Below, piece by piece: positions 1-9,937 of a stretch of DNA of 64,000 nucleotides. The position numbers and the translations under genes were made by a program. The notes under the pieces were generated by a model. It was not told the DNA's origin. It made no database searches and was given only the letters and a program-made list of their open reading frames with translations. This DNA is from Cristatella mucedo (taxonomy: Eukaryota; Bryozoa; Phylactolaemata; Cristatellidae). Where the stretch lies: NCBI GenBank assembly GCA_009760855.2, contig WPIO01000084.1, positions 1 through 64,000 on the forward strand, written 5' to 3'. The first letter of the stretch is position 1. Each line of letters starts with the position of its first letter.

Positions 1-1590
1 AGCAATAAACGTTTAAATAAACTATGCTTTCGCTACTAGGCCGGTCACTCATGTTATTTGCCTAAGATATGATGCTTTTCGCAATCAGGCTCATCCCATA
101 AACATCACACAATATTTTGGGAAATATAGATATAGGGGTATGGGTAGATAACAATACCATCGGACTATCCCCTTAAACCCCAAGAAATTAAATCATTTCC
201 AATCTATCCTAATACTTCTTCGAACATTTACCAGTTATTCATTAAAAACTATGACATGCAAATATATATACCTCTCCATATAGCGTCGCCCTGCTGATCG
301 AGCTAAATAAGTGGTGCAATGGACGTGAACAAACTGGTATCCAACTCTGCCAATTGCACATTCTTTATTCAATGCTGAAACTCTGCCGAGTTCGTAGCTT
401 TAGATTTAGCTAGTGTGTTTCCAATATTGCAATTTTATTTCCAGCCATGTAGATGCAAAGTCACACAAAAATCAGGCAGACCCGAACATTAAACTTGCTC
501 TCGGCGACTCATCATGAAGTGCCTCAAAACTTTAGATAGCAAATCGTGTACCTTGCTTGTGGCTCTCACTGTATAATTTTCTAGTAGTACTAGCAGTCAC
601 AAAATTTAGAGTGCATACATGAGCACCGACAATAGAACTGGTTTTTTGACCTGATACGACCGTCGCAGGAGCAGTGGTCAGTCAAATCCTGTGCAAGCCT
701 AGACATTTGGGCTGCAATCCCCAGGAAATGTACTAACTTAATCTGGTATCTTATCGGCACTAATTCAGCTTACTAACTATCCAATTTAGCCTTATTAGCA
801 AGGGATGATTAGAATGTACAACTTTTCTTGTATAGTCATACTAACACCCTGCAGGTTAAACTTAATTCTCACCACAAAGTACGTAGCCATCAGATTTTTT
901 TAAGCTAGATCTACAAAAACCTGGTAAATGGAATAAGCGCAAAGACGAAATTACTAGGTTTAATAAGATCCTAGTGGAAATCATTAATCAGAGAAAGTAA
1001 TTGTAAACTGATTTAACAAGATAACCTTCTACGACATGATGCCAGTGTTATGCCAAATCACTATAAGCAGCCACTTATGCTGATCCCTGAAAACATTAAA
1101 CTATAACATCCCGTGCCATTCGTTTACTTCACCAGATTAGATTTCGTGCATTCAACTCAACTAGCTTAATTTTGCTGGAGCCTATGACCTATCGCCCCTG
1201 GGAGGCATCATAACAAGCAAGGCCGCCCAACAATAATTCGTAGACAAAATAAACTGCAATTTATTGACTACAATATGTTGGGTCGATTCGTTTGACAAAA
1301 CGAATATATTTAACAGTATATTATAATGTTTTAATTTATTATTACAAACATATTCGTCCCAGTCATATGATACATGATACGTATACTTCATAAATTGAAC
1401 TTTCACGTTAGAAAAGATCCAATTAAAATCAACTTCGGATATCTATCCCTATAAATCAGTTGTAACCGATCACAATTGCCCTAGCGCACCATTGGGTACG
1501 ATCATAGCAGCGTAATTTTCTCGTCTCAGAGGTCGCCAACTTTGGTGTTAGGTTCAAGTTCTGGTTTTACAATCCCATCTGAAAAAAAAG
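1..1590. other. Gene-less outer end of left arm
   Basis: I see no gene here. The first 0.5 kb is shared with 27985-28525 (inverted) and with both halves of the palindrome at 39.83-40.92 kb. Against those copies, bases 1-600 carry many one-base insertions and lack about 45 bases near position 495. This pattern resembles low-accuracy sequence at a contig end as much as it does evolution. The mirror of this stretch is 26915-28525. Confidence 0.6.
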
Positions 1591-2489
1591 GTCTGTCAGC
1601 ATTACTTTGGCAATAATCTTGTTGTTTCTGAAGCCAATACGTGGCAATGCACTTGTGGAACTGTTTGCACACAAATCGCTTAGCTCGACCATGCGAATCT
1701 GAGATCCCACACTACACAGAAGCACACGAATAGTCTAAAAAAAAAACATTTCGCTTGGACCAACTAGCACACGGAGACGGAAAATCTGAAGCAGCAAGTG
1801 TCATCAGTGGAACTGAACAATCAGTATCTGGATCAACCACCTAGGAGTACATGCTTGATAGTCTCTCAACCAATGTATTCAAATGGCTGTGATGGATCGT
1901 CATGAACAAGCTCGAATTGCTCTATGGCGAAAAAGAGTTGACCTGAAGCAATACAAAAGTGCAACCGATCTTTGTCAAAACACTCAAGAAATATATGTTC
2001 AAGCTGGCGGAGGTAGTGGAAACAACGATATCTCTCAAGGTCTCTACTGCTACCCATTTTGTGGTCGTGTTTGATGGCCGGTGTGAGGATTCAACAAAAT
2101 TTGGTTGTCTGTTTATCAACTACCCTGGCAAAGGGCGTGCTGCTGATTCTGAAATTTATATATTTGCCTTTGCATCTCTCCTTGAAGAGGCGAGGTTCAC
2201 TTCCGAGAACCATACGAATTTCATCAGATTGACACTTGAGTGGTATACCTGGCCTCTCGACGCCCTTTTCTTTTTGATTGGGGACAACTGCTCAACTACC
2301 GAGGCAACTGAAGACCTTGTTGTTATTGGTTTGTCGCTTCTGGGATGCTGCAGTCATCGTTTTAATTTGGCTTTTGAGGCATACTTAAGGAAATTCCTCG
2401 TAACTAAATCTGAGTTGATTTGGGATCTCACGTCAAAGTTATCGACACTCAGGTCATTTGCTCCCTGTGCCCAGTCAAAAGCAACGTAA
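1591..2489 (+). pseudogene. hAT-family transposase relic with BED zinc finger
   Basis: Remnant of a cut-and-paste DNA transposase. The upstream part (1591-1730) reads as a BED-type zinc finger, the DNA-binding module of hAT proteins: Trp then Cys-x-Cys at 1642-1656, and His residues at 1708 and 1723, but with an in-frame TAG at 1681. A frameshift separates it from an open stretch at 1959-2489 (176 codons). That stretch carries motifs of the hAT RNase H-like core: FVVVFDG (residues 34-40), LIGDNCST (106-113, with the conserved Asp) and GCCSHRFNL (129-137). The C-terminal dimerisation region is missing or unrecognisable. hAT transposases are usually 500-700 residues, so this is a dead fragment. 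The family call is by motif memory. Confidence 0.72.
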
Positions 2490-3072
2490 CCAACCAAAAA
2501 TATAACATTATTATCATCTCGGAAGTTATGGAAAAGGTTATTGATGATTCGTTTAGTAGGCACGAGTTTGAGGCGGTCTTAATAGCAACTCAAGAATATT
2601 GACAGTAATCATGCGATTTCCCGTTAATTTAGGTCAAGGTCAATGGCGAATCCAAGCTCAAGGATGCACTTTGCTGCAGCAAATCCAAAGGATCAATCAG
2701 CTCCAAAGGTACTTAAACTATACAAGTGCTAGATTACAATCAATGCATTACCGATTTTAACAAGTAGAAACACGATACGTAAGAAAACTTTCAAACATAA
2801 GTTAGGCCCTGTTTGATGTCCCTGTTCACCTTTGGCCTGCCTGTGCACTGGATATTTTCGGATTCGGCAAAAGCTAGGGTGGGGGTTTATAACGTGCTTT
2901 GAAAAACTAGCATATATTACCTACTAGCTTATGGTAGATTTACTTGAATTGAATGCTAAGCATGATAATGCCTACGGTCTCTACCTTGAACGGCCGTTAG
3001 TTTTTCAAGCTAACATAACTTGAATGTAAGGACTCAACTTTCCGTTAAGAGCTGACCATATAGTATACCAAC
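2490..3072. other. Intergenic, possible hAT 3' remnant
   Basis: No gene recognised. The first 120 bases contain a short open frame that could be the decayed continuation of the hAT transposase (acidic, aromatic-rich), but the match is weak. The rest is AT-rich. The mirror is 25303-26015. Confidence 0.35.
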
Positions 3073-3129
3073 ACGGTCTCTATGGAATGGCCGTTTTGTC
3101 GGGATTGCGATGAAGACAGTGACTTGTAA
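3073..3129 (+). pseudogene. PHD-finger 3'-end relic
   Basis: A short frame ending at TAA 3127-3129 reads Trp-Pro-Phe-Cys-Arg-Asp-Cys followed by an acidic tail. It aligns with the better-preserved Trp-Phe-Cys-Pro-Asp-Cys plus acidic tail at 58149-58184, upstream of the paralogous pacifastin gene. Trp-x-Cys-x2-Cys is the last zinc-binding pair of a PHD finger. The earlier Cys and His residues are lost here (an in-frame TAG lies just upstream). It is best read as the debris of a neighbouring gene carried along in the duplicated block, not as an exon of the inhibitor gene. Confidence 0.5.
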
Positions 3130-3448
3130 GTGTCGCATGCTATGGGAGATTATGCTACCACTGCAGATAACGGCCAGGTTGCCTTTCGATTTGTTTCGAT
3201 CACCAGCCCTCAGGTCGAAATTAGCTTTCGTCTAGACGTAGGCTTTGACAACTGGGTACCCACAACGAGACTCACTGTTGGCTCTTTCTACACCGATGCA
3301 ATTCCAGAAATCCTCCTATGAAGTAGTCTCGTACAACACATGAAAATATGCTGGCTGCTATTCCTGAAGCATACTAACCAAATACCCTGGGTGAGTGTGG
3401 CTAACATGGAATGAGGTCATAGATGTGAAGTTGCCAAGAAAAATGGAA

Positions 3449-3490
3449 TATAAGCACATGGTGGGAGCCACATTGCCATAGTCAGTCAGT
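3449..3490 (+). promoter_or_regulatory. TATA box and initiator of pacifastin gene
   Basis: TATAA at 3449-3453 is followed 33 bases later by TCAGTCAGT (3482-3490), which fits an initiator around A3484. The paralogue has TATAA at 58510-58514 and CAGTCAG with its A at 58545, the same 35-base spacing. The 5' leader (AGCATCG then TTTCTGCTGCT) is also conserved. The leader to the ATG is about 50 bases. Confidence 0.7.
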
Positions 3491-3533
3491 AGCATCGTTA
3501 ATTTCTGCTGCTCTACCTGACTGCTAATCGAAT

Positions 3534-4476
3534 ATGCTGAAGATCACAACAGCTCTGATTCTTGTCGTACTCTCGTTGGCATTGCTTACGGCTGCAGAGT
3601 TTGAGGAATCAGAGGACCTGGCCAAGAGATTCCTTGGTGTAAAACTCCGTCTCGACGCACATGGACGATGCTTACACTCTGGCTTTTGGTGAGTTGGAGA
3701 CCTCAATGATGCATGCTATCAATGCCGAGTAAACGCGATGTAAGTTGGTTATCCGAATAGCCAAGACTTAGACTCTAGGTGCTGTTTGGGTTTCTTTGCA
3801 CGAAGAAGTTAGTCAAAATTCAAAACTTTAATACCAGAATACACCATAGCTATTGACAAAGAGGGATGGGACGAGAGATTTTGAGAGTCATAAATGAAGA
3901 AGGTGACTTGGTCATATTAGGAGCAAGAGAGAACGAGATAGAGGAAATTGCATTAGGCAGAGATTAACCTGGAGAATTGCAGGACAAGGTTTTAATGCCT
4001 TGGGTGTGAGTGAGAGATTGTGCAACCTTGGGTCTTATGACTAAGCGAGCGAGCAACCAGGAAGTAAGAGAAATAAACCAGTTGAGTGCACGTTTGAGAG
4101 AAAGTCACTTGGATAAATATAAGCGGACTCCATCTTTTAAGAACATTACTAACAATTAATTATTCATAAAGTAGATGTGCAGCCGTACGTGTCTGTCGTA
4201 AAGCAAACTTTGTTCTGTACATACTATTGACAAATGCTCTTAGCTTTAAGCAATGTTTTGATAATGTAGGGACTGGGTTAGAACGCTTTATAAATAGGTA
4301 AAGATGTATGTCTGTATTATTGACTGCACTTAAAATATGCTGCCCTTACATGGATGCTTTTTATTGGAATTTGTAGGTTCAAAAAGTGCAATAAATGCTC
4401 TTGCAAGAAAGGATACTTGCCATTATGCACACTAAAGGCATGCTTCCCAGATGTCATACACCGTTTGTCTGGATAA
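3534..4476 (+). CDS. Secreted pacifastin-type serine protease inhibitor
   Basis: Two coding exons, 3534-3688 and 4377-4476, joined across a 688-base GT-AG intron in phase 2 inside a Trp codon, give 84 residues. Residues 1-21 are a typical signal peptide (hydrophobic LILVVLSLALL core). A short acidic propeptide ends in Lys-Arg at about residue 32-33, a likely proprotein-convertase site. The mature part fits the pacifastin signature exactly: Cys-x9-Cys-Asn-x-Cys-x-Cys-x2-Gly-x4-Cys-Thr-x3-Cys, i.e. three disulphides. The CTLKAC loop is where the reactive bond lies in characterised locust inhibitors, and Leu there goes with chymotrypsin-like targets. It should act outside the cell on a serine protease. 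A GT donor at 4498, 21 bases after the stop, suggests an intron in the 3' UTR. The start is the first ATG after the initiator. Confidence 0.85.
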
Positions 4477-4497
4477 CAAAAGATCAGAAGACGCCAG

Positions 4498-5026
4498 GTA
4501 AGCTGGCGAATAACTGCAGCAGAAAACGAACTGTTGTTTTTGCTGCTGTCAGTGAAGCATCTTTAATACGAAAGACACTCGAGACGTCATTCAATTAGGT
4601 CAACTGGTAAAGGTAGGCACCGATCATGGTGGAGTGATTGCTCAAGTCATGTTAATATATCGCATTATGTTTTGTAGCATGCTGGCATTCCTAGCTTGTT
4701 TTAAGATACATAATACTTAATCTGAAAATGGGACCACACCACAACTGCTCAATTTCTTATTCTTAGCAACTGTAACTACTAGTTTATCGAGTATTAACCT
4801 GATGCCAAAACCTATATGTGGTTACTAATGTTTATATGATATTTTAAAATCGATCGTAAGGTGAGTGAATGCGAGGTGACCCCACATTTAGCTTGATCTT
4901 AGAAATTGGCTTTGACACAATCAAAAACCCAGATGGTCACCATGCGAGGCTCCTAGTTTTCTTATCCTGACATGATAAGTACAGTTATACTTGATTAGTA
5001 AGGAAAAACCTGTAACAGGGTGTTTT
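4498..5026. other. Putative 3'-UTR intron sequence
   Basis: Lies between the splice donor at 4498 and a LINE fragment. No open frame or motif recognised. A diverged inverted copy of the second half is found at about 50400-50790. Right-arm mirror: 23349-23877. Confidence 0.4.
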
Positions 5027-5161
5027 CTGTTGGCTACCGAATGCCTACCGAAAGCCACTTAGGCTGTGAGTGGGCTATACGAAACTTTCCTGCGTAACAC
5101 CCACATGGTCTTTATGACTTTGTAAGTTTACAGACGGAGATGCATTACATTACATTACATT
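5027..5161 (+). mobile_element. LINE family B 3' end
   Basis: Shares its sequence from CTGTTGGCTACCGA to the ACATT-repeat tail with the copy at 32418-32555 and, inverted, with 58823-58960. Only the 3' untranslated end is present, as expected for a 5'-truncated non-LTR retrotransposon. The tail is about three ACATT units. Confidence 0.7.
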
Positions 5162-8100
5162 GATGAAGCATAGTAACCTGGTCGAATGAATGTCGTACAA
5201 TTCTGCATGTTCTACTCTTCTTTTGTAAAGGCTTTAGATCGCTCAATTTGATCTGCATAACGAGCAGAGTTCCGGAAGAATGTAGTTCTACAACATTTGA
5301 CAAACAAAAAAGTGCTAAATCGTTCGATGGATTTTTATGTACCGATTAAGCAAATGCTACTATTTTTAAATCAAATTCAATGTTTATTTTTCCTGCATAC
5401 AGCAGCAGGTATTTAAGGTAATTAATGGCAGCATTCGGCAAGTTTTGTGAACGTGAATTTGATTTAATGCTCTACCGACGGCTACAGATGTATTGTTTGC
5501 AATATTATTTGTATTTCTTTGGCAGACCAAGACAGCAATGATCAGCAAATTCAAAAGGAGACGACTGGAGAGCTATGGAATTGTCAACATACTTGAGCCT
5601 TTAGCCTGCAATAGCCATTGAAATGAGAAATTCGTAGAACTGCGATTATGAGTCATCAGCAGTGCATACATATTGCCGTGGTAGATATGGATGCTTAAGT
5701 GTGTAATCGTTTGCTGAAAATATATTTCGATCATTAAATCACCGAATGCAGATTTTGCACGAAGCTTAGTAAACAAATTTCACAGTTACGTGGAACAAAC
5801 AATGTAAGCATAAAATTAGCTTTCAAGCGAATCATTATACGTCAGAGGTTGGTGTGTGCCCATGGAACAGATGGTTCATTCATTTATTTCATGATTTCTG
5901 GACAGAGGTTTCGGTAACTGCACATATGCGTTTACAAAAGAAGGCAACCATAGGATACTGTGGTGAACATTCGAAGCACTGAAACGCTATAATTACACTC
6001 AAATTCTCGCATGCATGCTATTTATTTATCTAAAAATTGACGTTCTTGAAAAAGCGGCCAAACTAATTCCAATCCGCACGAATCAATTGGAGAATTTAAA
6101 AGAAATTATAAGTCGAATGGGTAGAACCAAATTTGGAAAATTTATTTTTTTCTAGTCGGTAGTTAAATTTGTTTTACTATTCCTTCTTACTTCTAGGTCG
6201 ATTAAATAACTCAAGTCCGACGAATTTAACCAACTGTAGTCACAATTTCGATTTGTCTCAAAGTCCTGCGAGGTATGTAGACACAAGCATGCTACTCACC
6301 GACAAAATCTCAAGTTTCTTTGGTGGCTTTTTTGAGATTTCGGGAATTTTAACGTAACTTCTAGTTAAAATATGCTGATCAGCATAGTCTGATTTTGTTA
6401 TATCAACTCGGCCGGCTCTGAGAAGTCTAGTAGCTTAGCTCTATTGTATCAGTAGATACACTTAGAAGAAGGTAGCCTGCTGAAGGCTAGTCGGTGGGAA
6501 AAGGCGTCCAATTGTGAGAAGAAAGTAGTATCGGTGACAATATCAATTTAAAGATTCAAGGTGAAAAATCTGCTGTGTTTTCTTCAGCTGCCAGCACTGC
6601 AATGTCAGGTTAATTACATATTGTAACCTTTGTCACGTACCGTCTGCAAGTGTGTCTAGCTTTATTGATGTATAGGTGAAAACATAATATTAAAATGAGA
6701 GCGTATGAAATAGTAATTGTCTGTTATGTGCATTGCAACAAAAAGCAATACTCTCTCCAAAGCTTAGTAGAATACGAATTGAGAGGGTTCAAATACTGAG
6801 GTAGACTTATCCATTTCTTGCAAACATAAAGTCATTTGTACGTTATGAGGATACTCTTCTAGCCAAACTGAAAATTAAAACTGGCTCACGAAGGGAACAG
6901 GCTACACAATCGCTTAATACCAGACGTGAGCAGTTGGTAATTCCAAGCAGTTCAGATCGATCCACAGCCAAACTGGCTAAAAAGTCACAGAGATTGAGCC
7001 ACGATTCGTGGTTGATCGATGAATATGGAGTCGTGTTCTTCCTCTGACCAGCACGGCCGGCATCCTGAAGCTCATCTATTCATAGCTAAACTGCTGCATC
7101 GGGTTTCCGCCTTACCAGCTTGAATGTCCTCACTGTGCAGTAAGCAGCTTTTACATTCCTAAGGACCAATTAGCTGCAGCTTTTTCCGAAGAAGCATTTT
7201 GCAGCAGGTCCATCGAACGAACGACTAGAAGCGAAAGGCGAGCATTTCCGAGGCCGATGTACTGTGGTTTAGACGCCTTCACTTAAATGTTTGTAATGCA
7301 ATCTAATAATGGCTTCCTATAATGGGAGTAACCCTTTAAGAATTTGTGTTTGCTGCCACCATTGCAAGCTACTTATAAATAAGTTGGTTCAGGAAATTGA
7401 ATGTAATCGACAGTAGGACTTAACTCTGCATAACCCGTTAGCAAGCAGCCCTTGAAAAGCCTCGCACTCATTCTCGGCCAACTGAAGTCGGCAAAGTTCT
7501 CCGTATTAAGATGGTGGCTACGTCGGTCAAACGATTATCAAGGAAATACAGCACATCTCTTGGCATTTCCGGCGCTTTAATGGTCATTTGATAGAGTTAA
7601 ACCAAGTGAACACTTATCGTATCTCAGAACTATGTTTGCAGCTATGAAGGCCGTGTAATTCTACGTGGACCTTACATTACTAGGTAGTTACTACTTGTAC
7701 TTTCACCTCCAATTATTTGGTAAATTTATTCCGACCACGTACTCGTTCCAGCTCAAATATGCCACAAATGACTGCACTTATAAAACTAAGTTTTAAGTAA
7801 TGCTATGGCAACTGATTGGTTTCACATTAAATCGACATTTTACACTTAATTTTCTTATTTATGGGTGCACTTTTTTGATCTGCATGCTGACTTTTGTCAG
7901 TAAGCCCTTAAATCCTTCGTAGTCAGTTTGAACTACTGTGAGTGCAACGTAGCTGACAGTGTAGATGGGTGAGATTTTCAAGTCCGCAGTAAATGAAATG
8001 ATTTTAATTTTATGAATCAATGCTCGGTCCGTTAGCATTTGCTTAAAAATCACACTAATATTCACTTCATACGACTGTTCTACAGTGGCAGCATCACCAC

Positions 8101-8176
8101 TCCTGCTCTAGGTAAACGGTAAGGGTTAAAAGTAATACTGTCTAGCTCTATCTGCTCCCTCACAGTTGCTTTTCTT

Positions 8177-8178
<2 letters not shown>
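5162..8178. other. Gene-less stretch of left arm
   Basis: No coding gene recognised; short open frames here are unconvincing. A possible third, non-coding exon of the pacifastin transcript could start at 5526, after TTCTTTGGCAG. The diverged copies near 49.9-50.0 kb and 61.8 kb align here, and the 61.8-kb copy also has an acceptor (TTCTTTGTAG). The mirror is 20200-23213. Confidence 0.4.
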
Positions 8179-8326
<148 letters not shown>

Positions 8327-8473
8327 TTTCTCACTGTCACAATGTAATTCTTCCCTCGCCACTACCCAGATCGACTTTCGTCGTATCACACAACCACGGT
8401 TTTCTTCTAATACTACTGCATATTCATTAAAAAGTTGACCGAAGCAGTAAAAATGATACAACCTGAGCTCGGT

Positions 8474-8543
8474 TAATAATAATAATAATATTGCACTTGA
8501 TAAAGCGCCCTCAGAGAACTTAATCTCTTTCTAGGCGCTTTAC
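8474..8543 (-). mobile_element. LINE family A 3' end, minus orientation
   Basis: (TAA)n followed by the conserved 3' stem-loop region (GATAAAGCGCCCTC then CTAGGCGCTTTAC). Read on the minus strand it ends in (ATT)n, like CR1/L2-type LINEs. Only about 70 bases are present. Beyond 8543 the sequence is not LINE. Confidence 0.75.
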
Positions 8544-8557
8544 GGTTGTGGGGTGTG

Positions 8558-8665
8558 GTGATACCAAGCCAATCAGAGCGTGCTGTCAACTGATTGGCTA
8601 TCCTATTCTGGCCACTGATTGGCTCAGCCTCATGCAAGTTCGTTTCTCTCACCCCCACCCCTACA
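8558..8665 (+). promoter_or_regulatory. Promoter-like cluster of CCAAT and CACCC boxes
   Basis: Three CCAAT motifs, one direct (8569-8573) and two inverted (8593-8597, 8618-8622), each in an extended CCAATCAG context, are followed by a CACCCCCACCCC tract. This resembles a proximal promoter and lies about 75 bases upstream of the Tigger-like reading frame. No TATA box is obvious. That it once drove the transposase or a captured gene is inference. Mirror: 19708-19815. Confidence 0.4.
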
Positions 8666-8738
8666 TCGCAAGGCATGGGAACCATCTTTGCTCTTGTAAG
8701 TGCTAGCGATTTCAGAGAATTTTCATCTAAGCCCCACG

Positions 8739-9128
8739 ATGGCTTTTAAATGTGCTGCTTCTACTAAGCGTTTTGACGATGAAACTAAGCCCTGGGTGAA
8801 GATGCTTAACATCTAGGAGAGGTCAAAACTCTCGGATACGATAACAGATGCTAAGAAAATCGTGGAGTTTGGCCGCCATTAGGACTTGAATGAGTCTACC
8901 TTTCACTCAATCCGTTAAGATGTACGGAACAGCCATGCAATCGCTACTGTCTCTTTCAACAGCGAAGCAAAGCGCGTCGTGACAAGTCGTAATAAGTTCG
9001 TCGTGAAAACGGATTCTGCCCATGCTGTTTGGATCAGTGACAGCCTCAAGAAAAACATTGCCGTTGATTTACTGGTCATCTGGGAGGAGGCGAGGCGGCA
9101 ACACTGTAAAGAGCTTTACGGCGATTGG
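8739..9128 (+). pseudogene. Tigger/pogo-type transposase N-terminal relic
   Basis: One frame from ATG 8739 to a GT donor at 9129 reads, through three stops (TAG 8814, TAG 8880, TAA 8916), as the DNA-binding N-terminus of a pogo-superfamily (Tigger/CENP-B-like) transposase. It has a first helix-turn-helix with LNEST then SIR (residues 50-59), the linker RVVTSRNKFVVK, and the start of the second, CENPB-type helix-turn-helix (AVWISDSLKKN). The DDE catalytic domain is absent. The stops make it non-functional. The family call comes from remembered motif patterns; a domesticated relative could look the same. Confidence 0.6.
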
Positions 9129-9744
9129 GTGAGACCTGTGTGTATAATTAGACCCACAATAAAAATACGATACTTTTTTACTTCTAATATGACTTATTTT
9201 CTCTTATTTTCCCTAATATTATGTAGTTGTTGATACGAGTGTGATGGTGACTAGAGTGTGTCATGTCGCGTCTAGAGGCTCTAGTAATGTTGAGAAATGT
9301 ATTGAGGTTGTAGTCAGGTTTTCTATACTCTGACTACGAAAATATTTGATTTATGTACAAAGAATCCTAATTCGCATAAATTAACCTCTTGCTGTAAAGT
9401 CTGGAGTGGATTAGCCGCGATAAACAATGGTGGACTGTAATTACACTTTCTTTCTGCGAACAGCCTTCTTCAATCTACTATCTCTACTTTAGCAATCCTG
9501 AGCTTCCCCTTTTTCTATTGCTCCTAGTTCGGAAACACAAACAAATTACAGTTGGTTCTACGGTAAGCCGAAACAGTTAGCAAACAAATAGTCACAGCTT
9601 ACTTTAATTCAAATTAAGGCTCACAGCTGACGTCAACTAACGGATCCTGCCCCAAGTCTCTTATATCTAAATATAAAAAGGGGCTTCAGCCGGTGTTGCC
9701 CGCAATTCCAGTCAAACGCCAATTGGTTTGCTGAGCTCTTTTAA
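9129..9744. other. Gene-less, AT-rich
   Basis: No feature recognised apart from the splice-donor-like start at 9129. Mirror: 18633-19247. Confidence 0.4.
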
Positions 9745-9937
9745 ATTACATACATAAATAAATAAATCCTAGCTGAATAAACAGCCTCTTTTTGTATAGC
9801 GACAGAAGAGCCTTTAAGGCTATCACCACGGCTTGCAGTGGCGATAAAGAATCGCCTACCTCAGGAATCGAACCCAGGACTTCAGGGCCGAGGTCGTGAA
9901 AGCAACCGCCTTATTTAGTGTGCCATCATGGCTCACC
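9745..9937 (-). mobile_element. tRNA-derived SINE (left arm)
   Basis: Minus-strand copy of the element described at 18440-18632: tRNA-like head with pol III boxes, unrelated body and ATTT-repeat tail. Confidence 0.65.

Noticed and set aside
5140-5161. Short direct repeats as a CRISPR-like array
   Set aside because: The ACATT and ATT units are LINE tails without spacers, and the DNA is eukaryotic.
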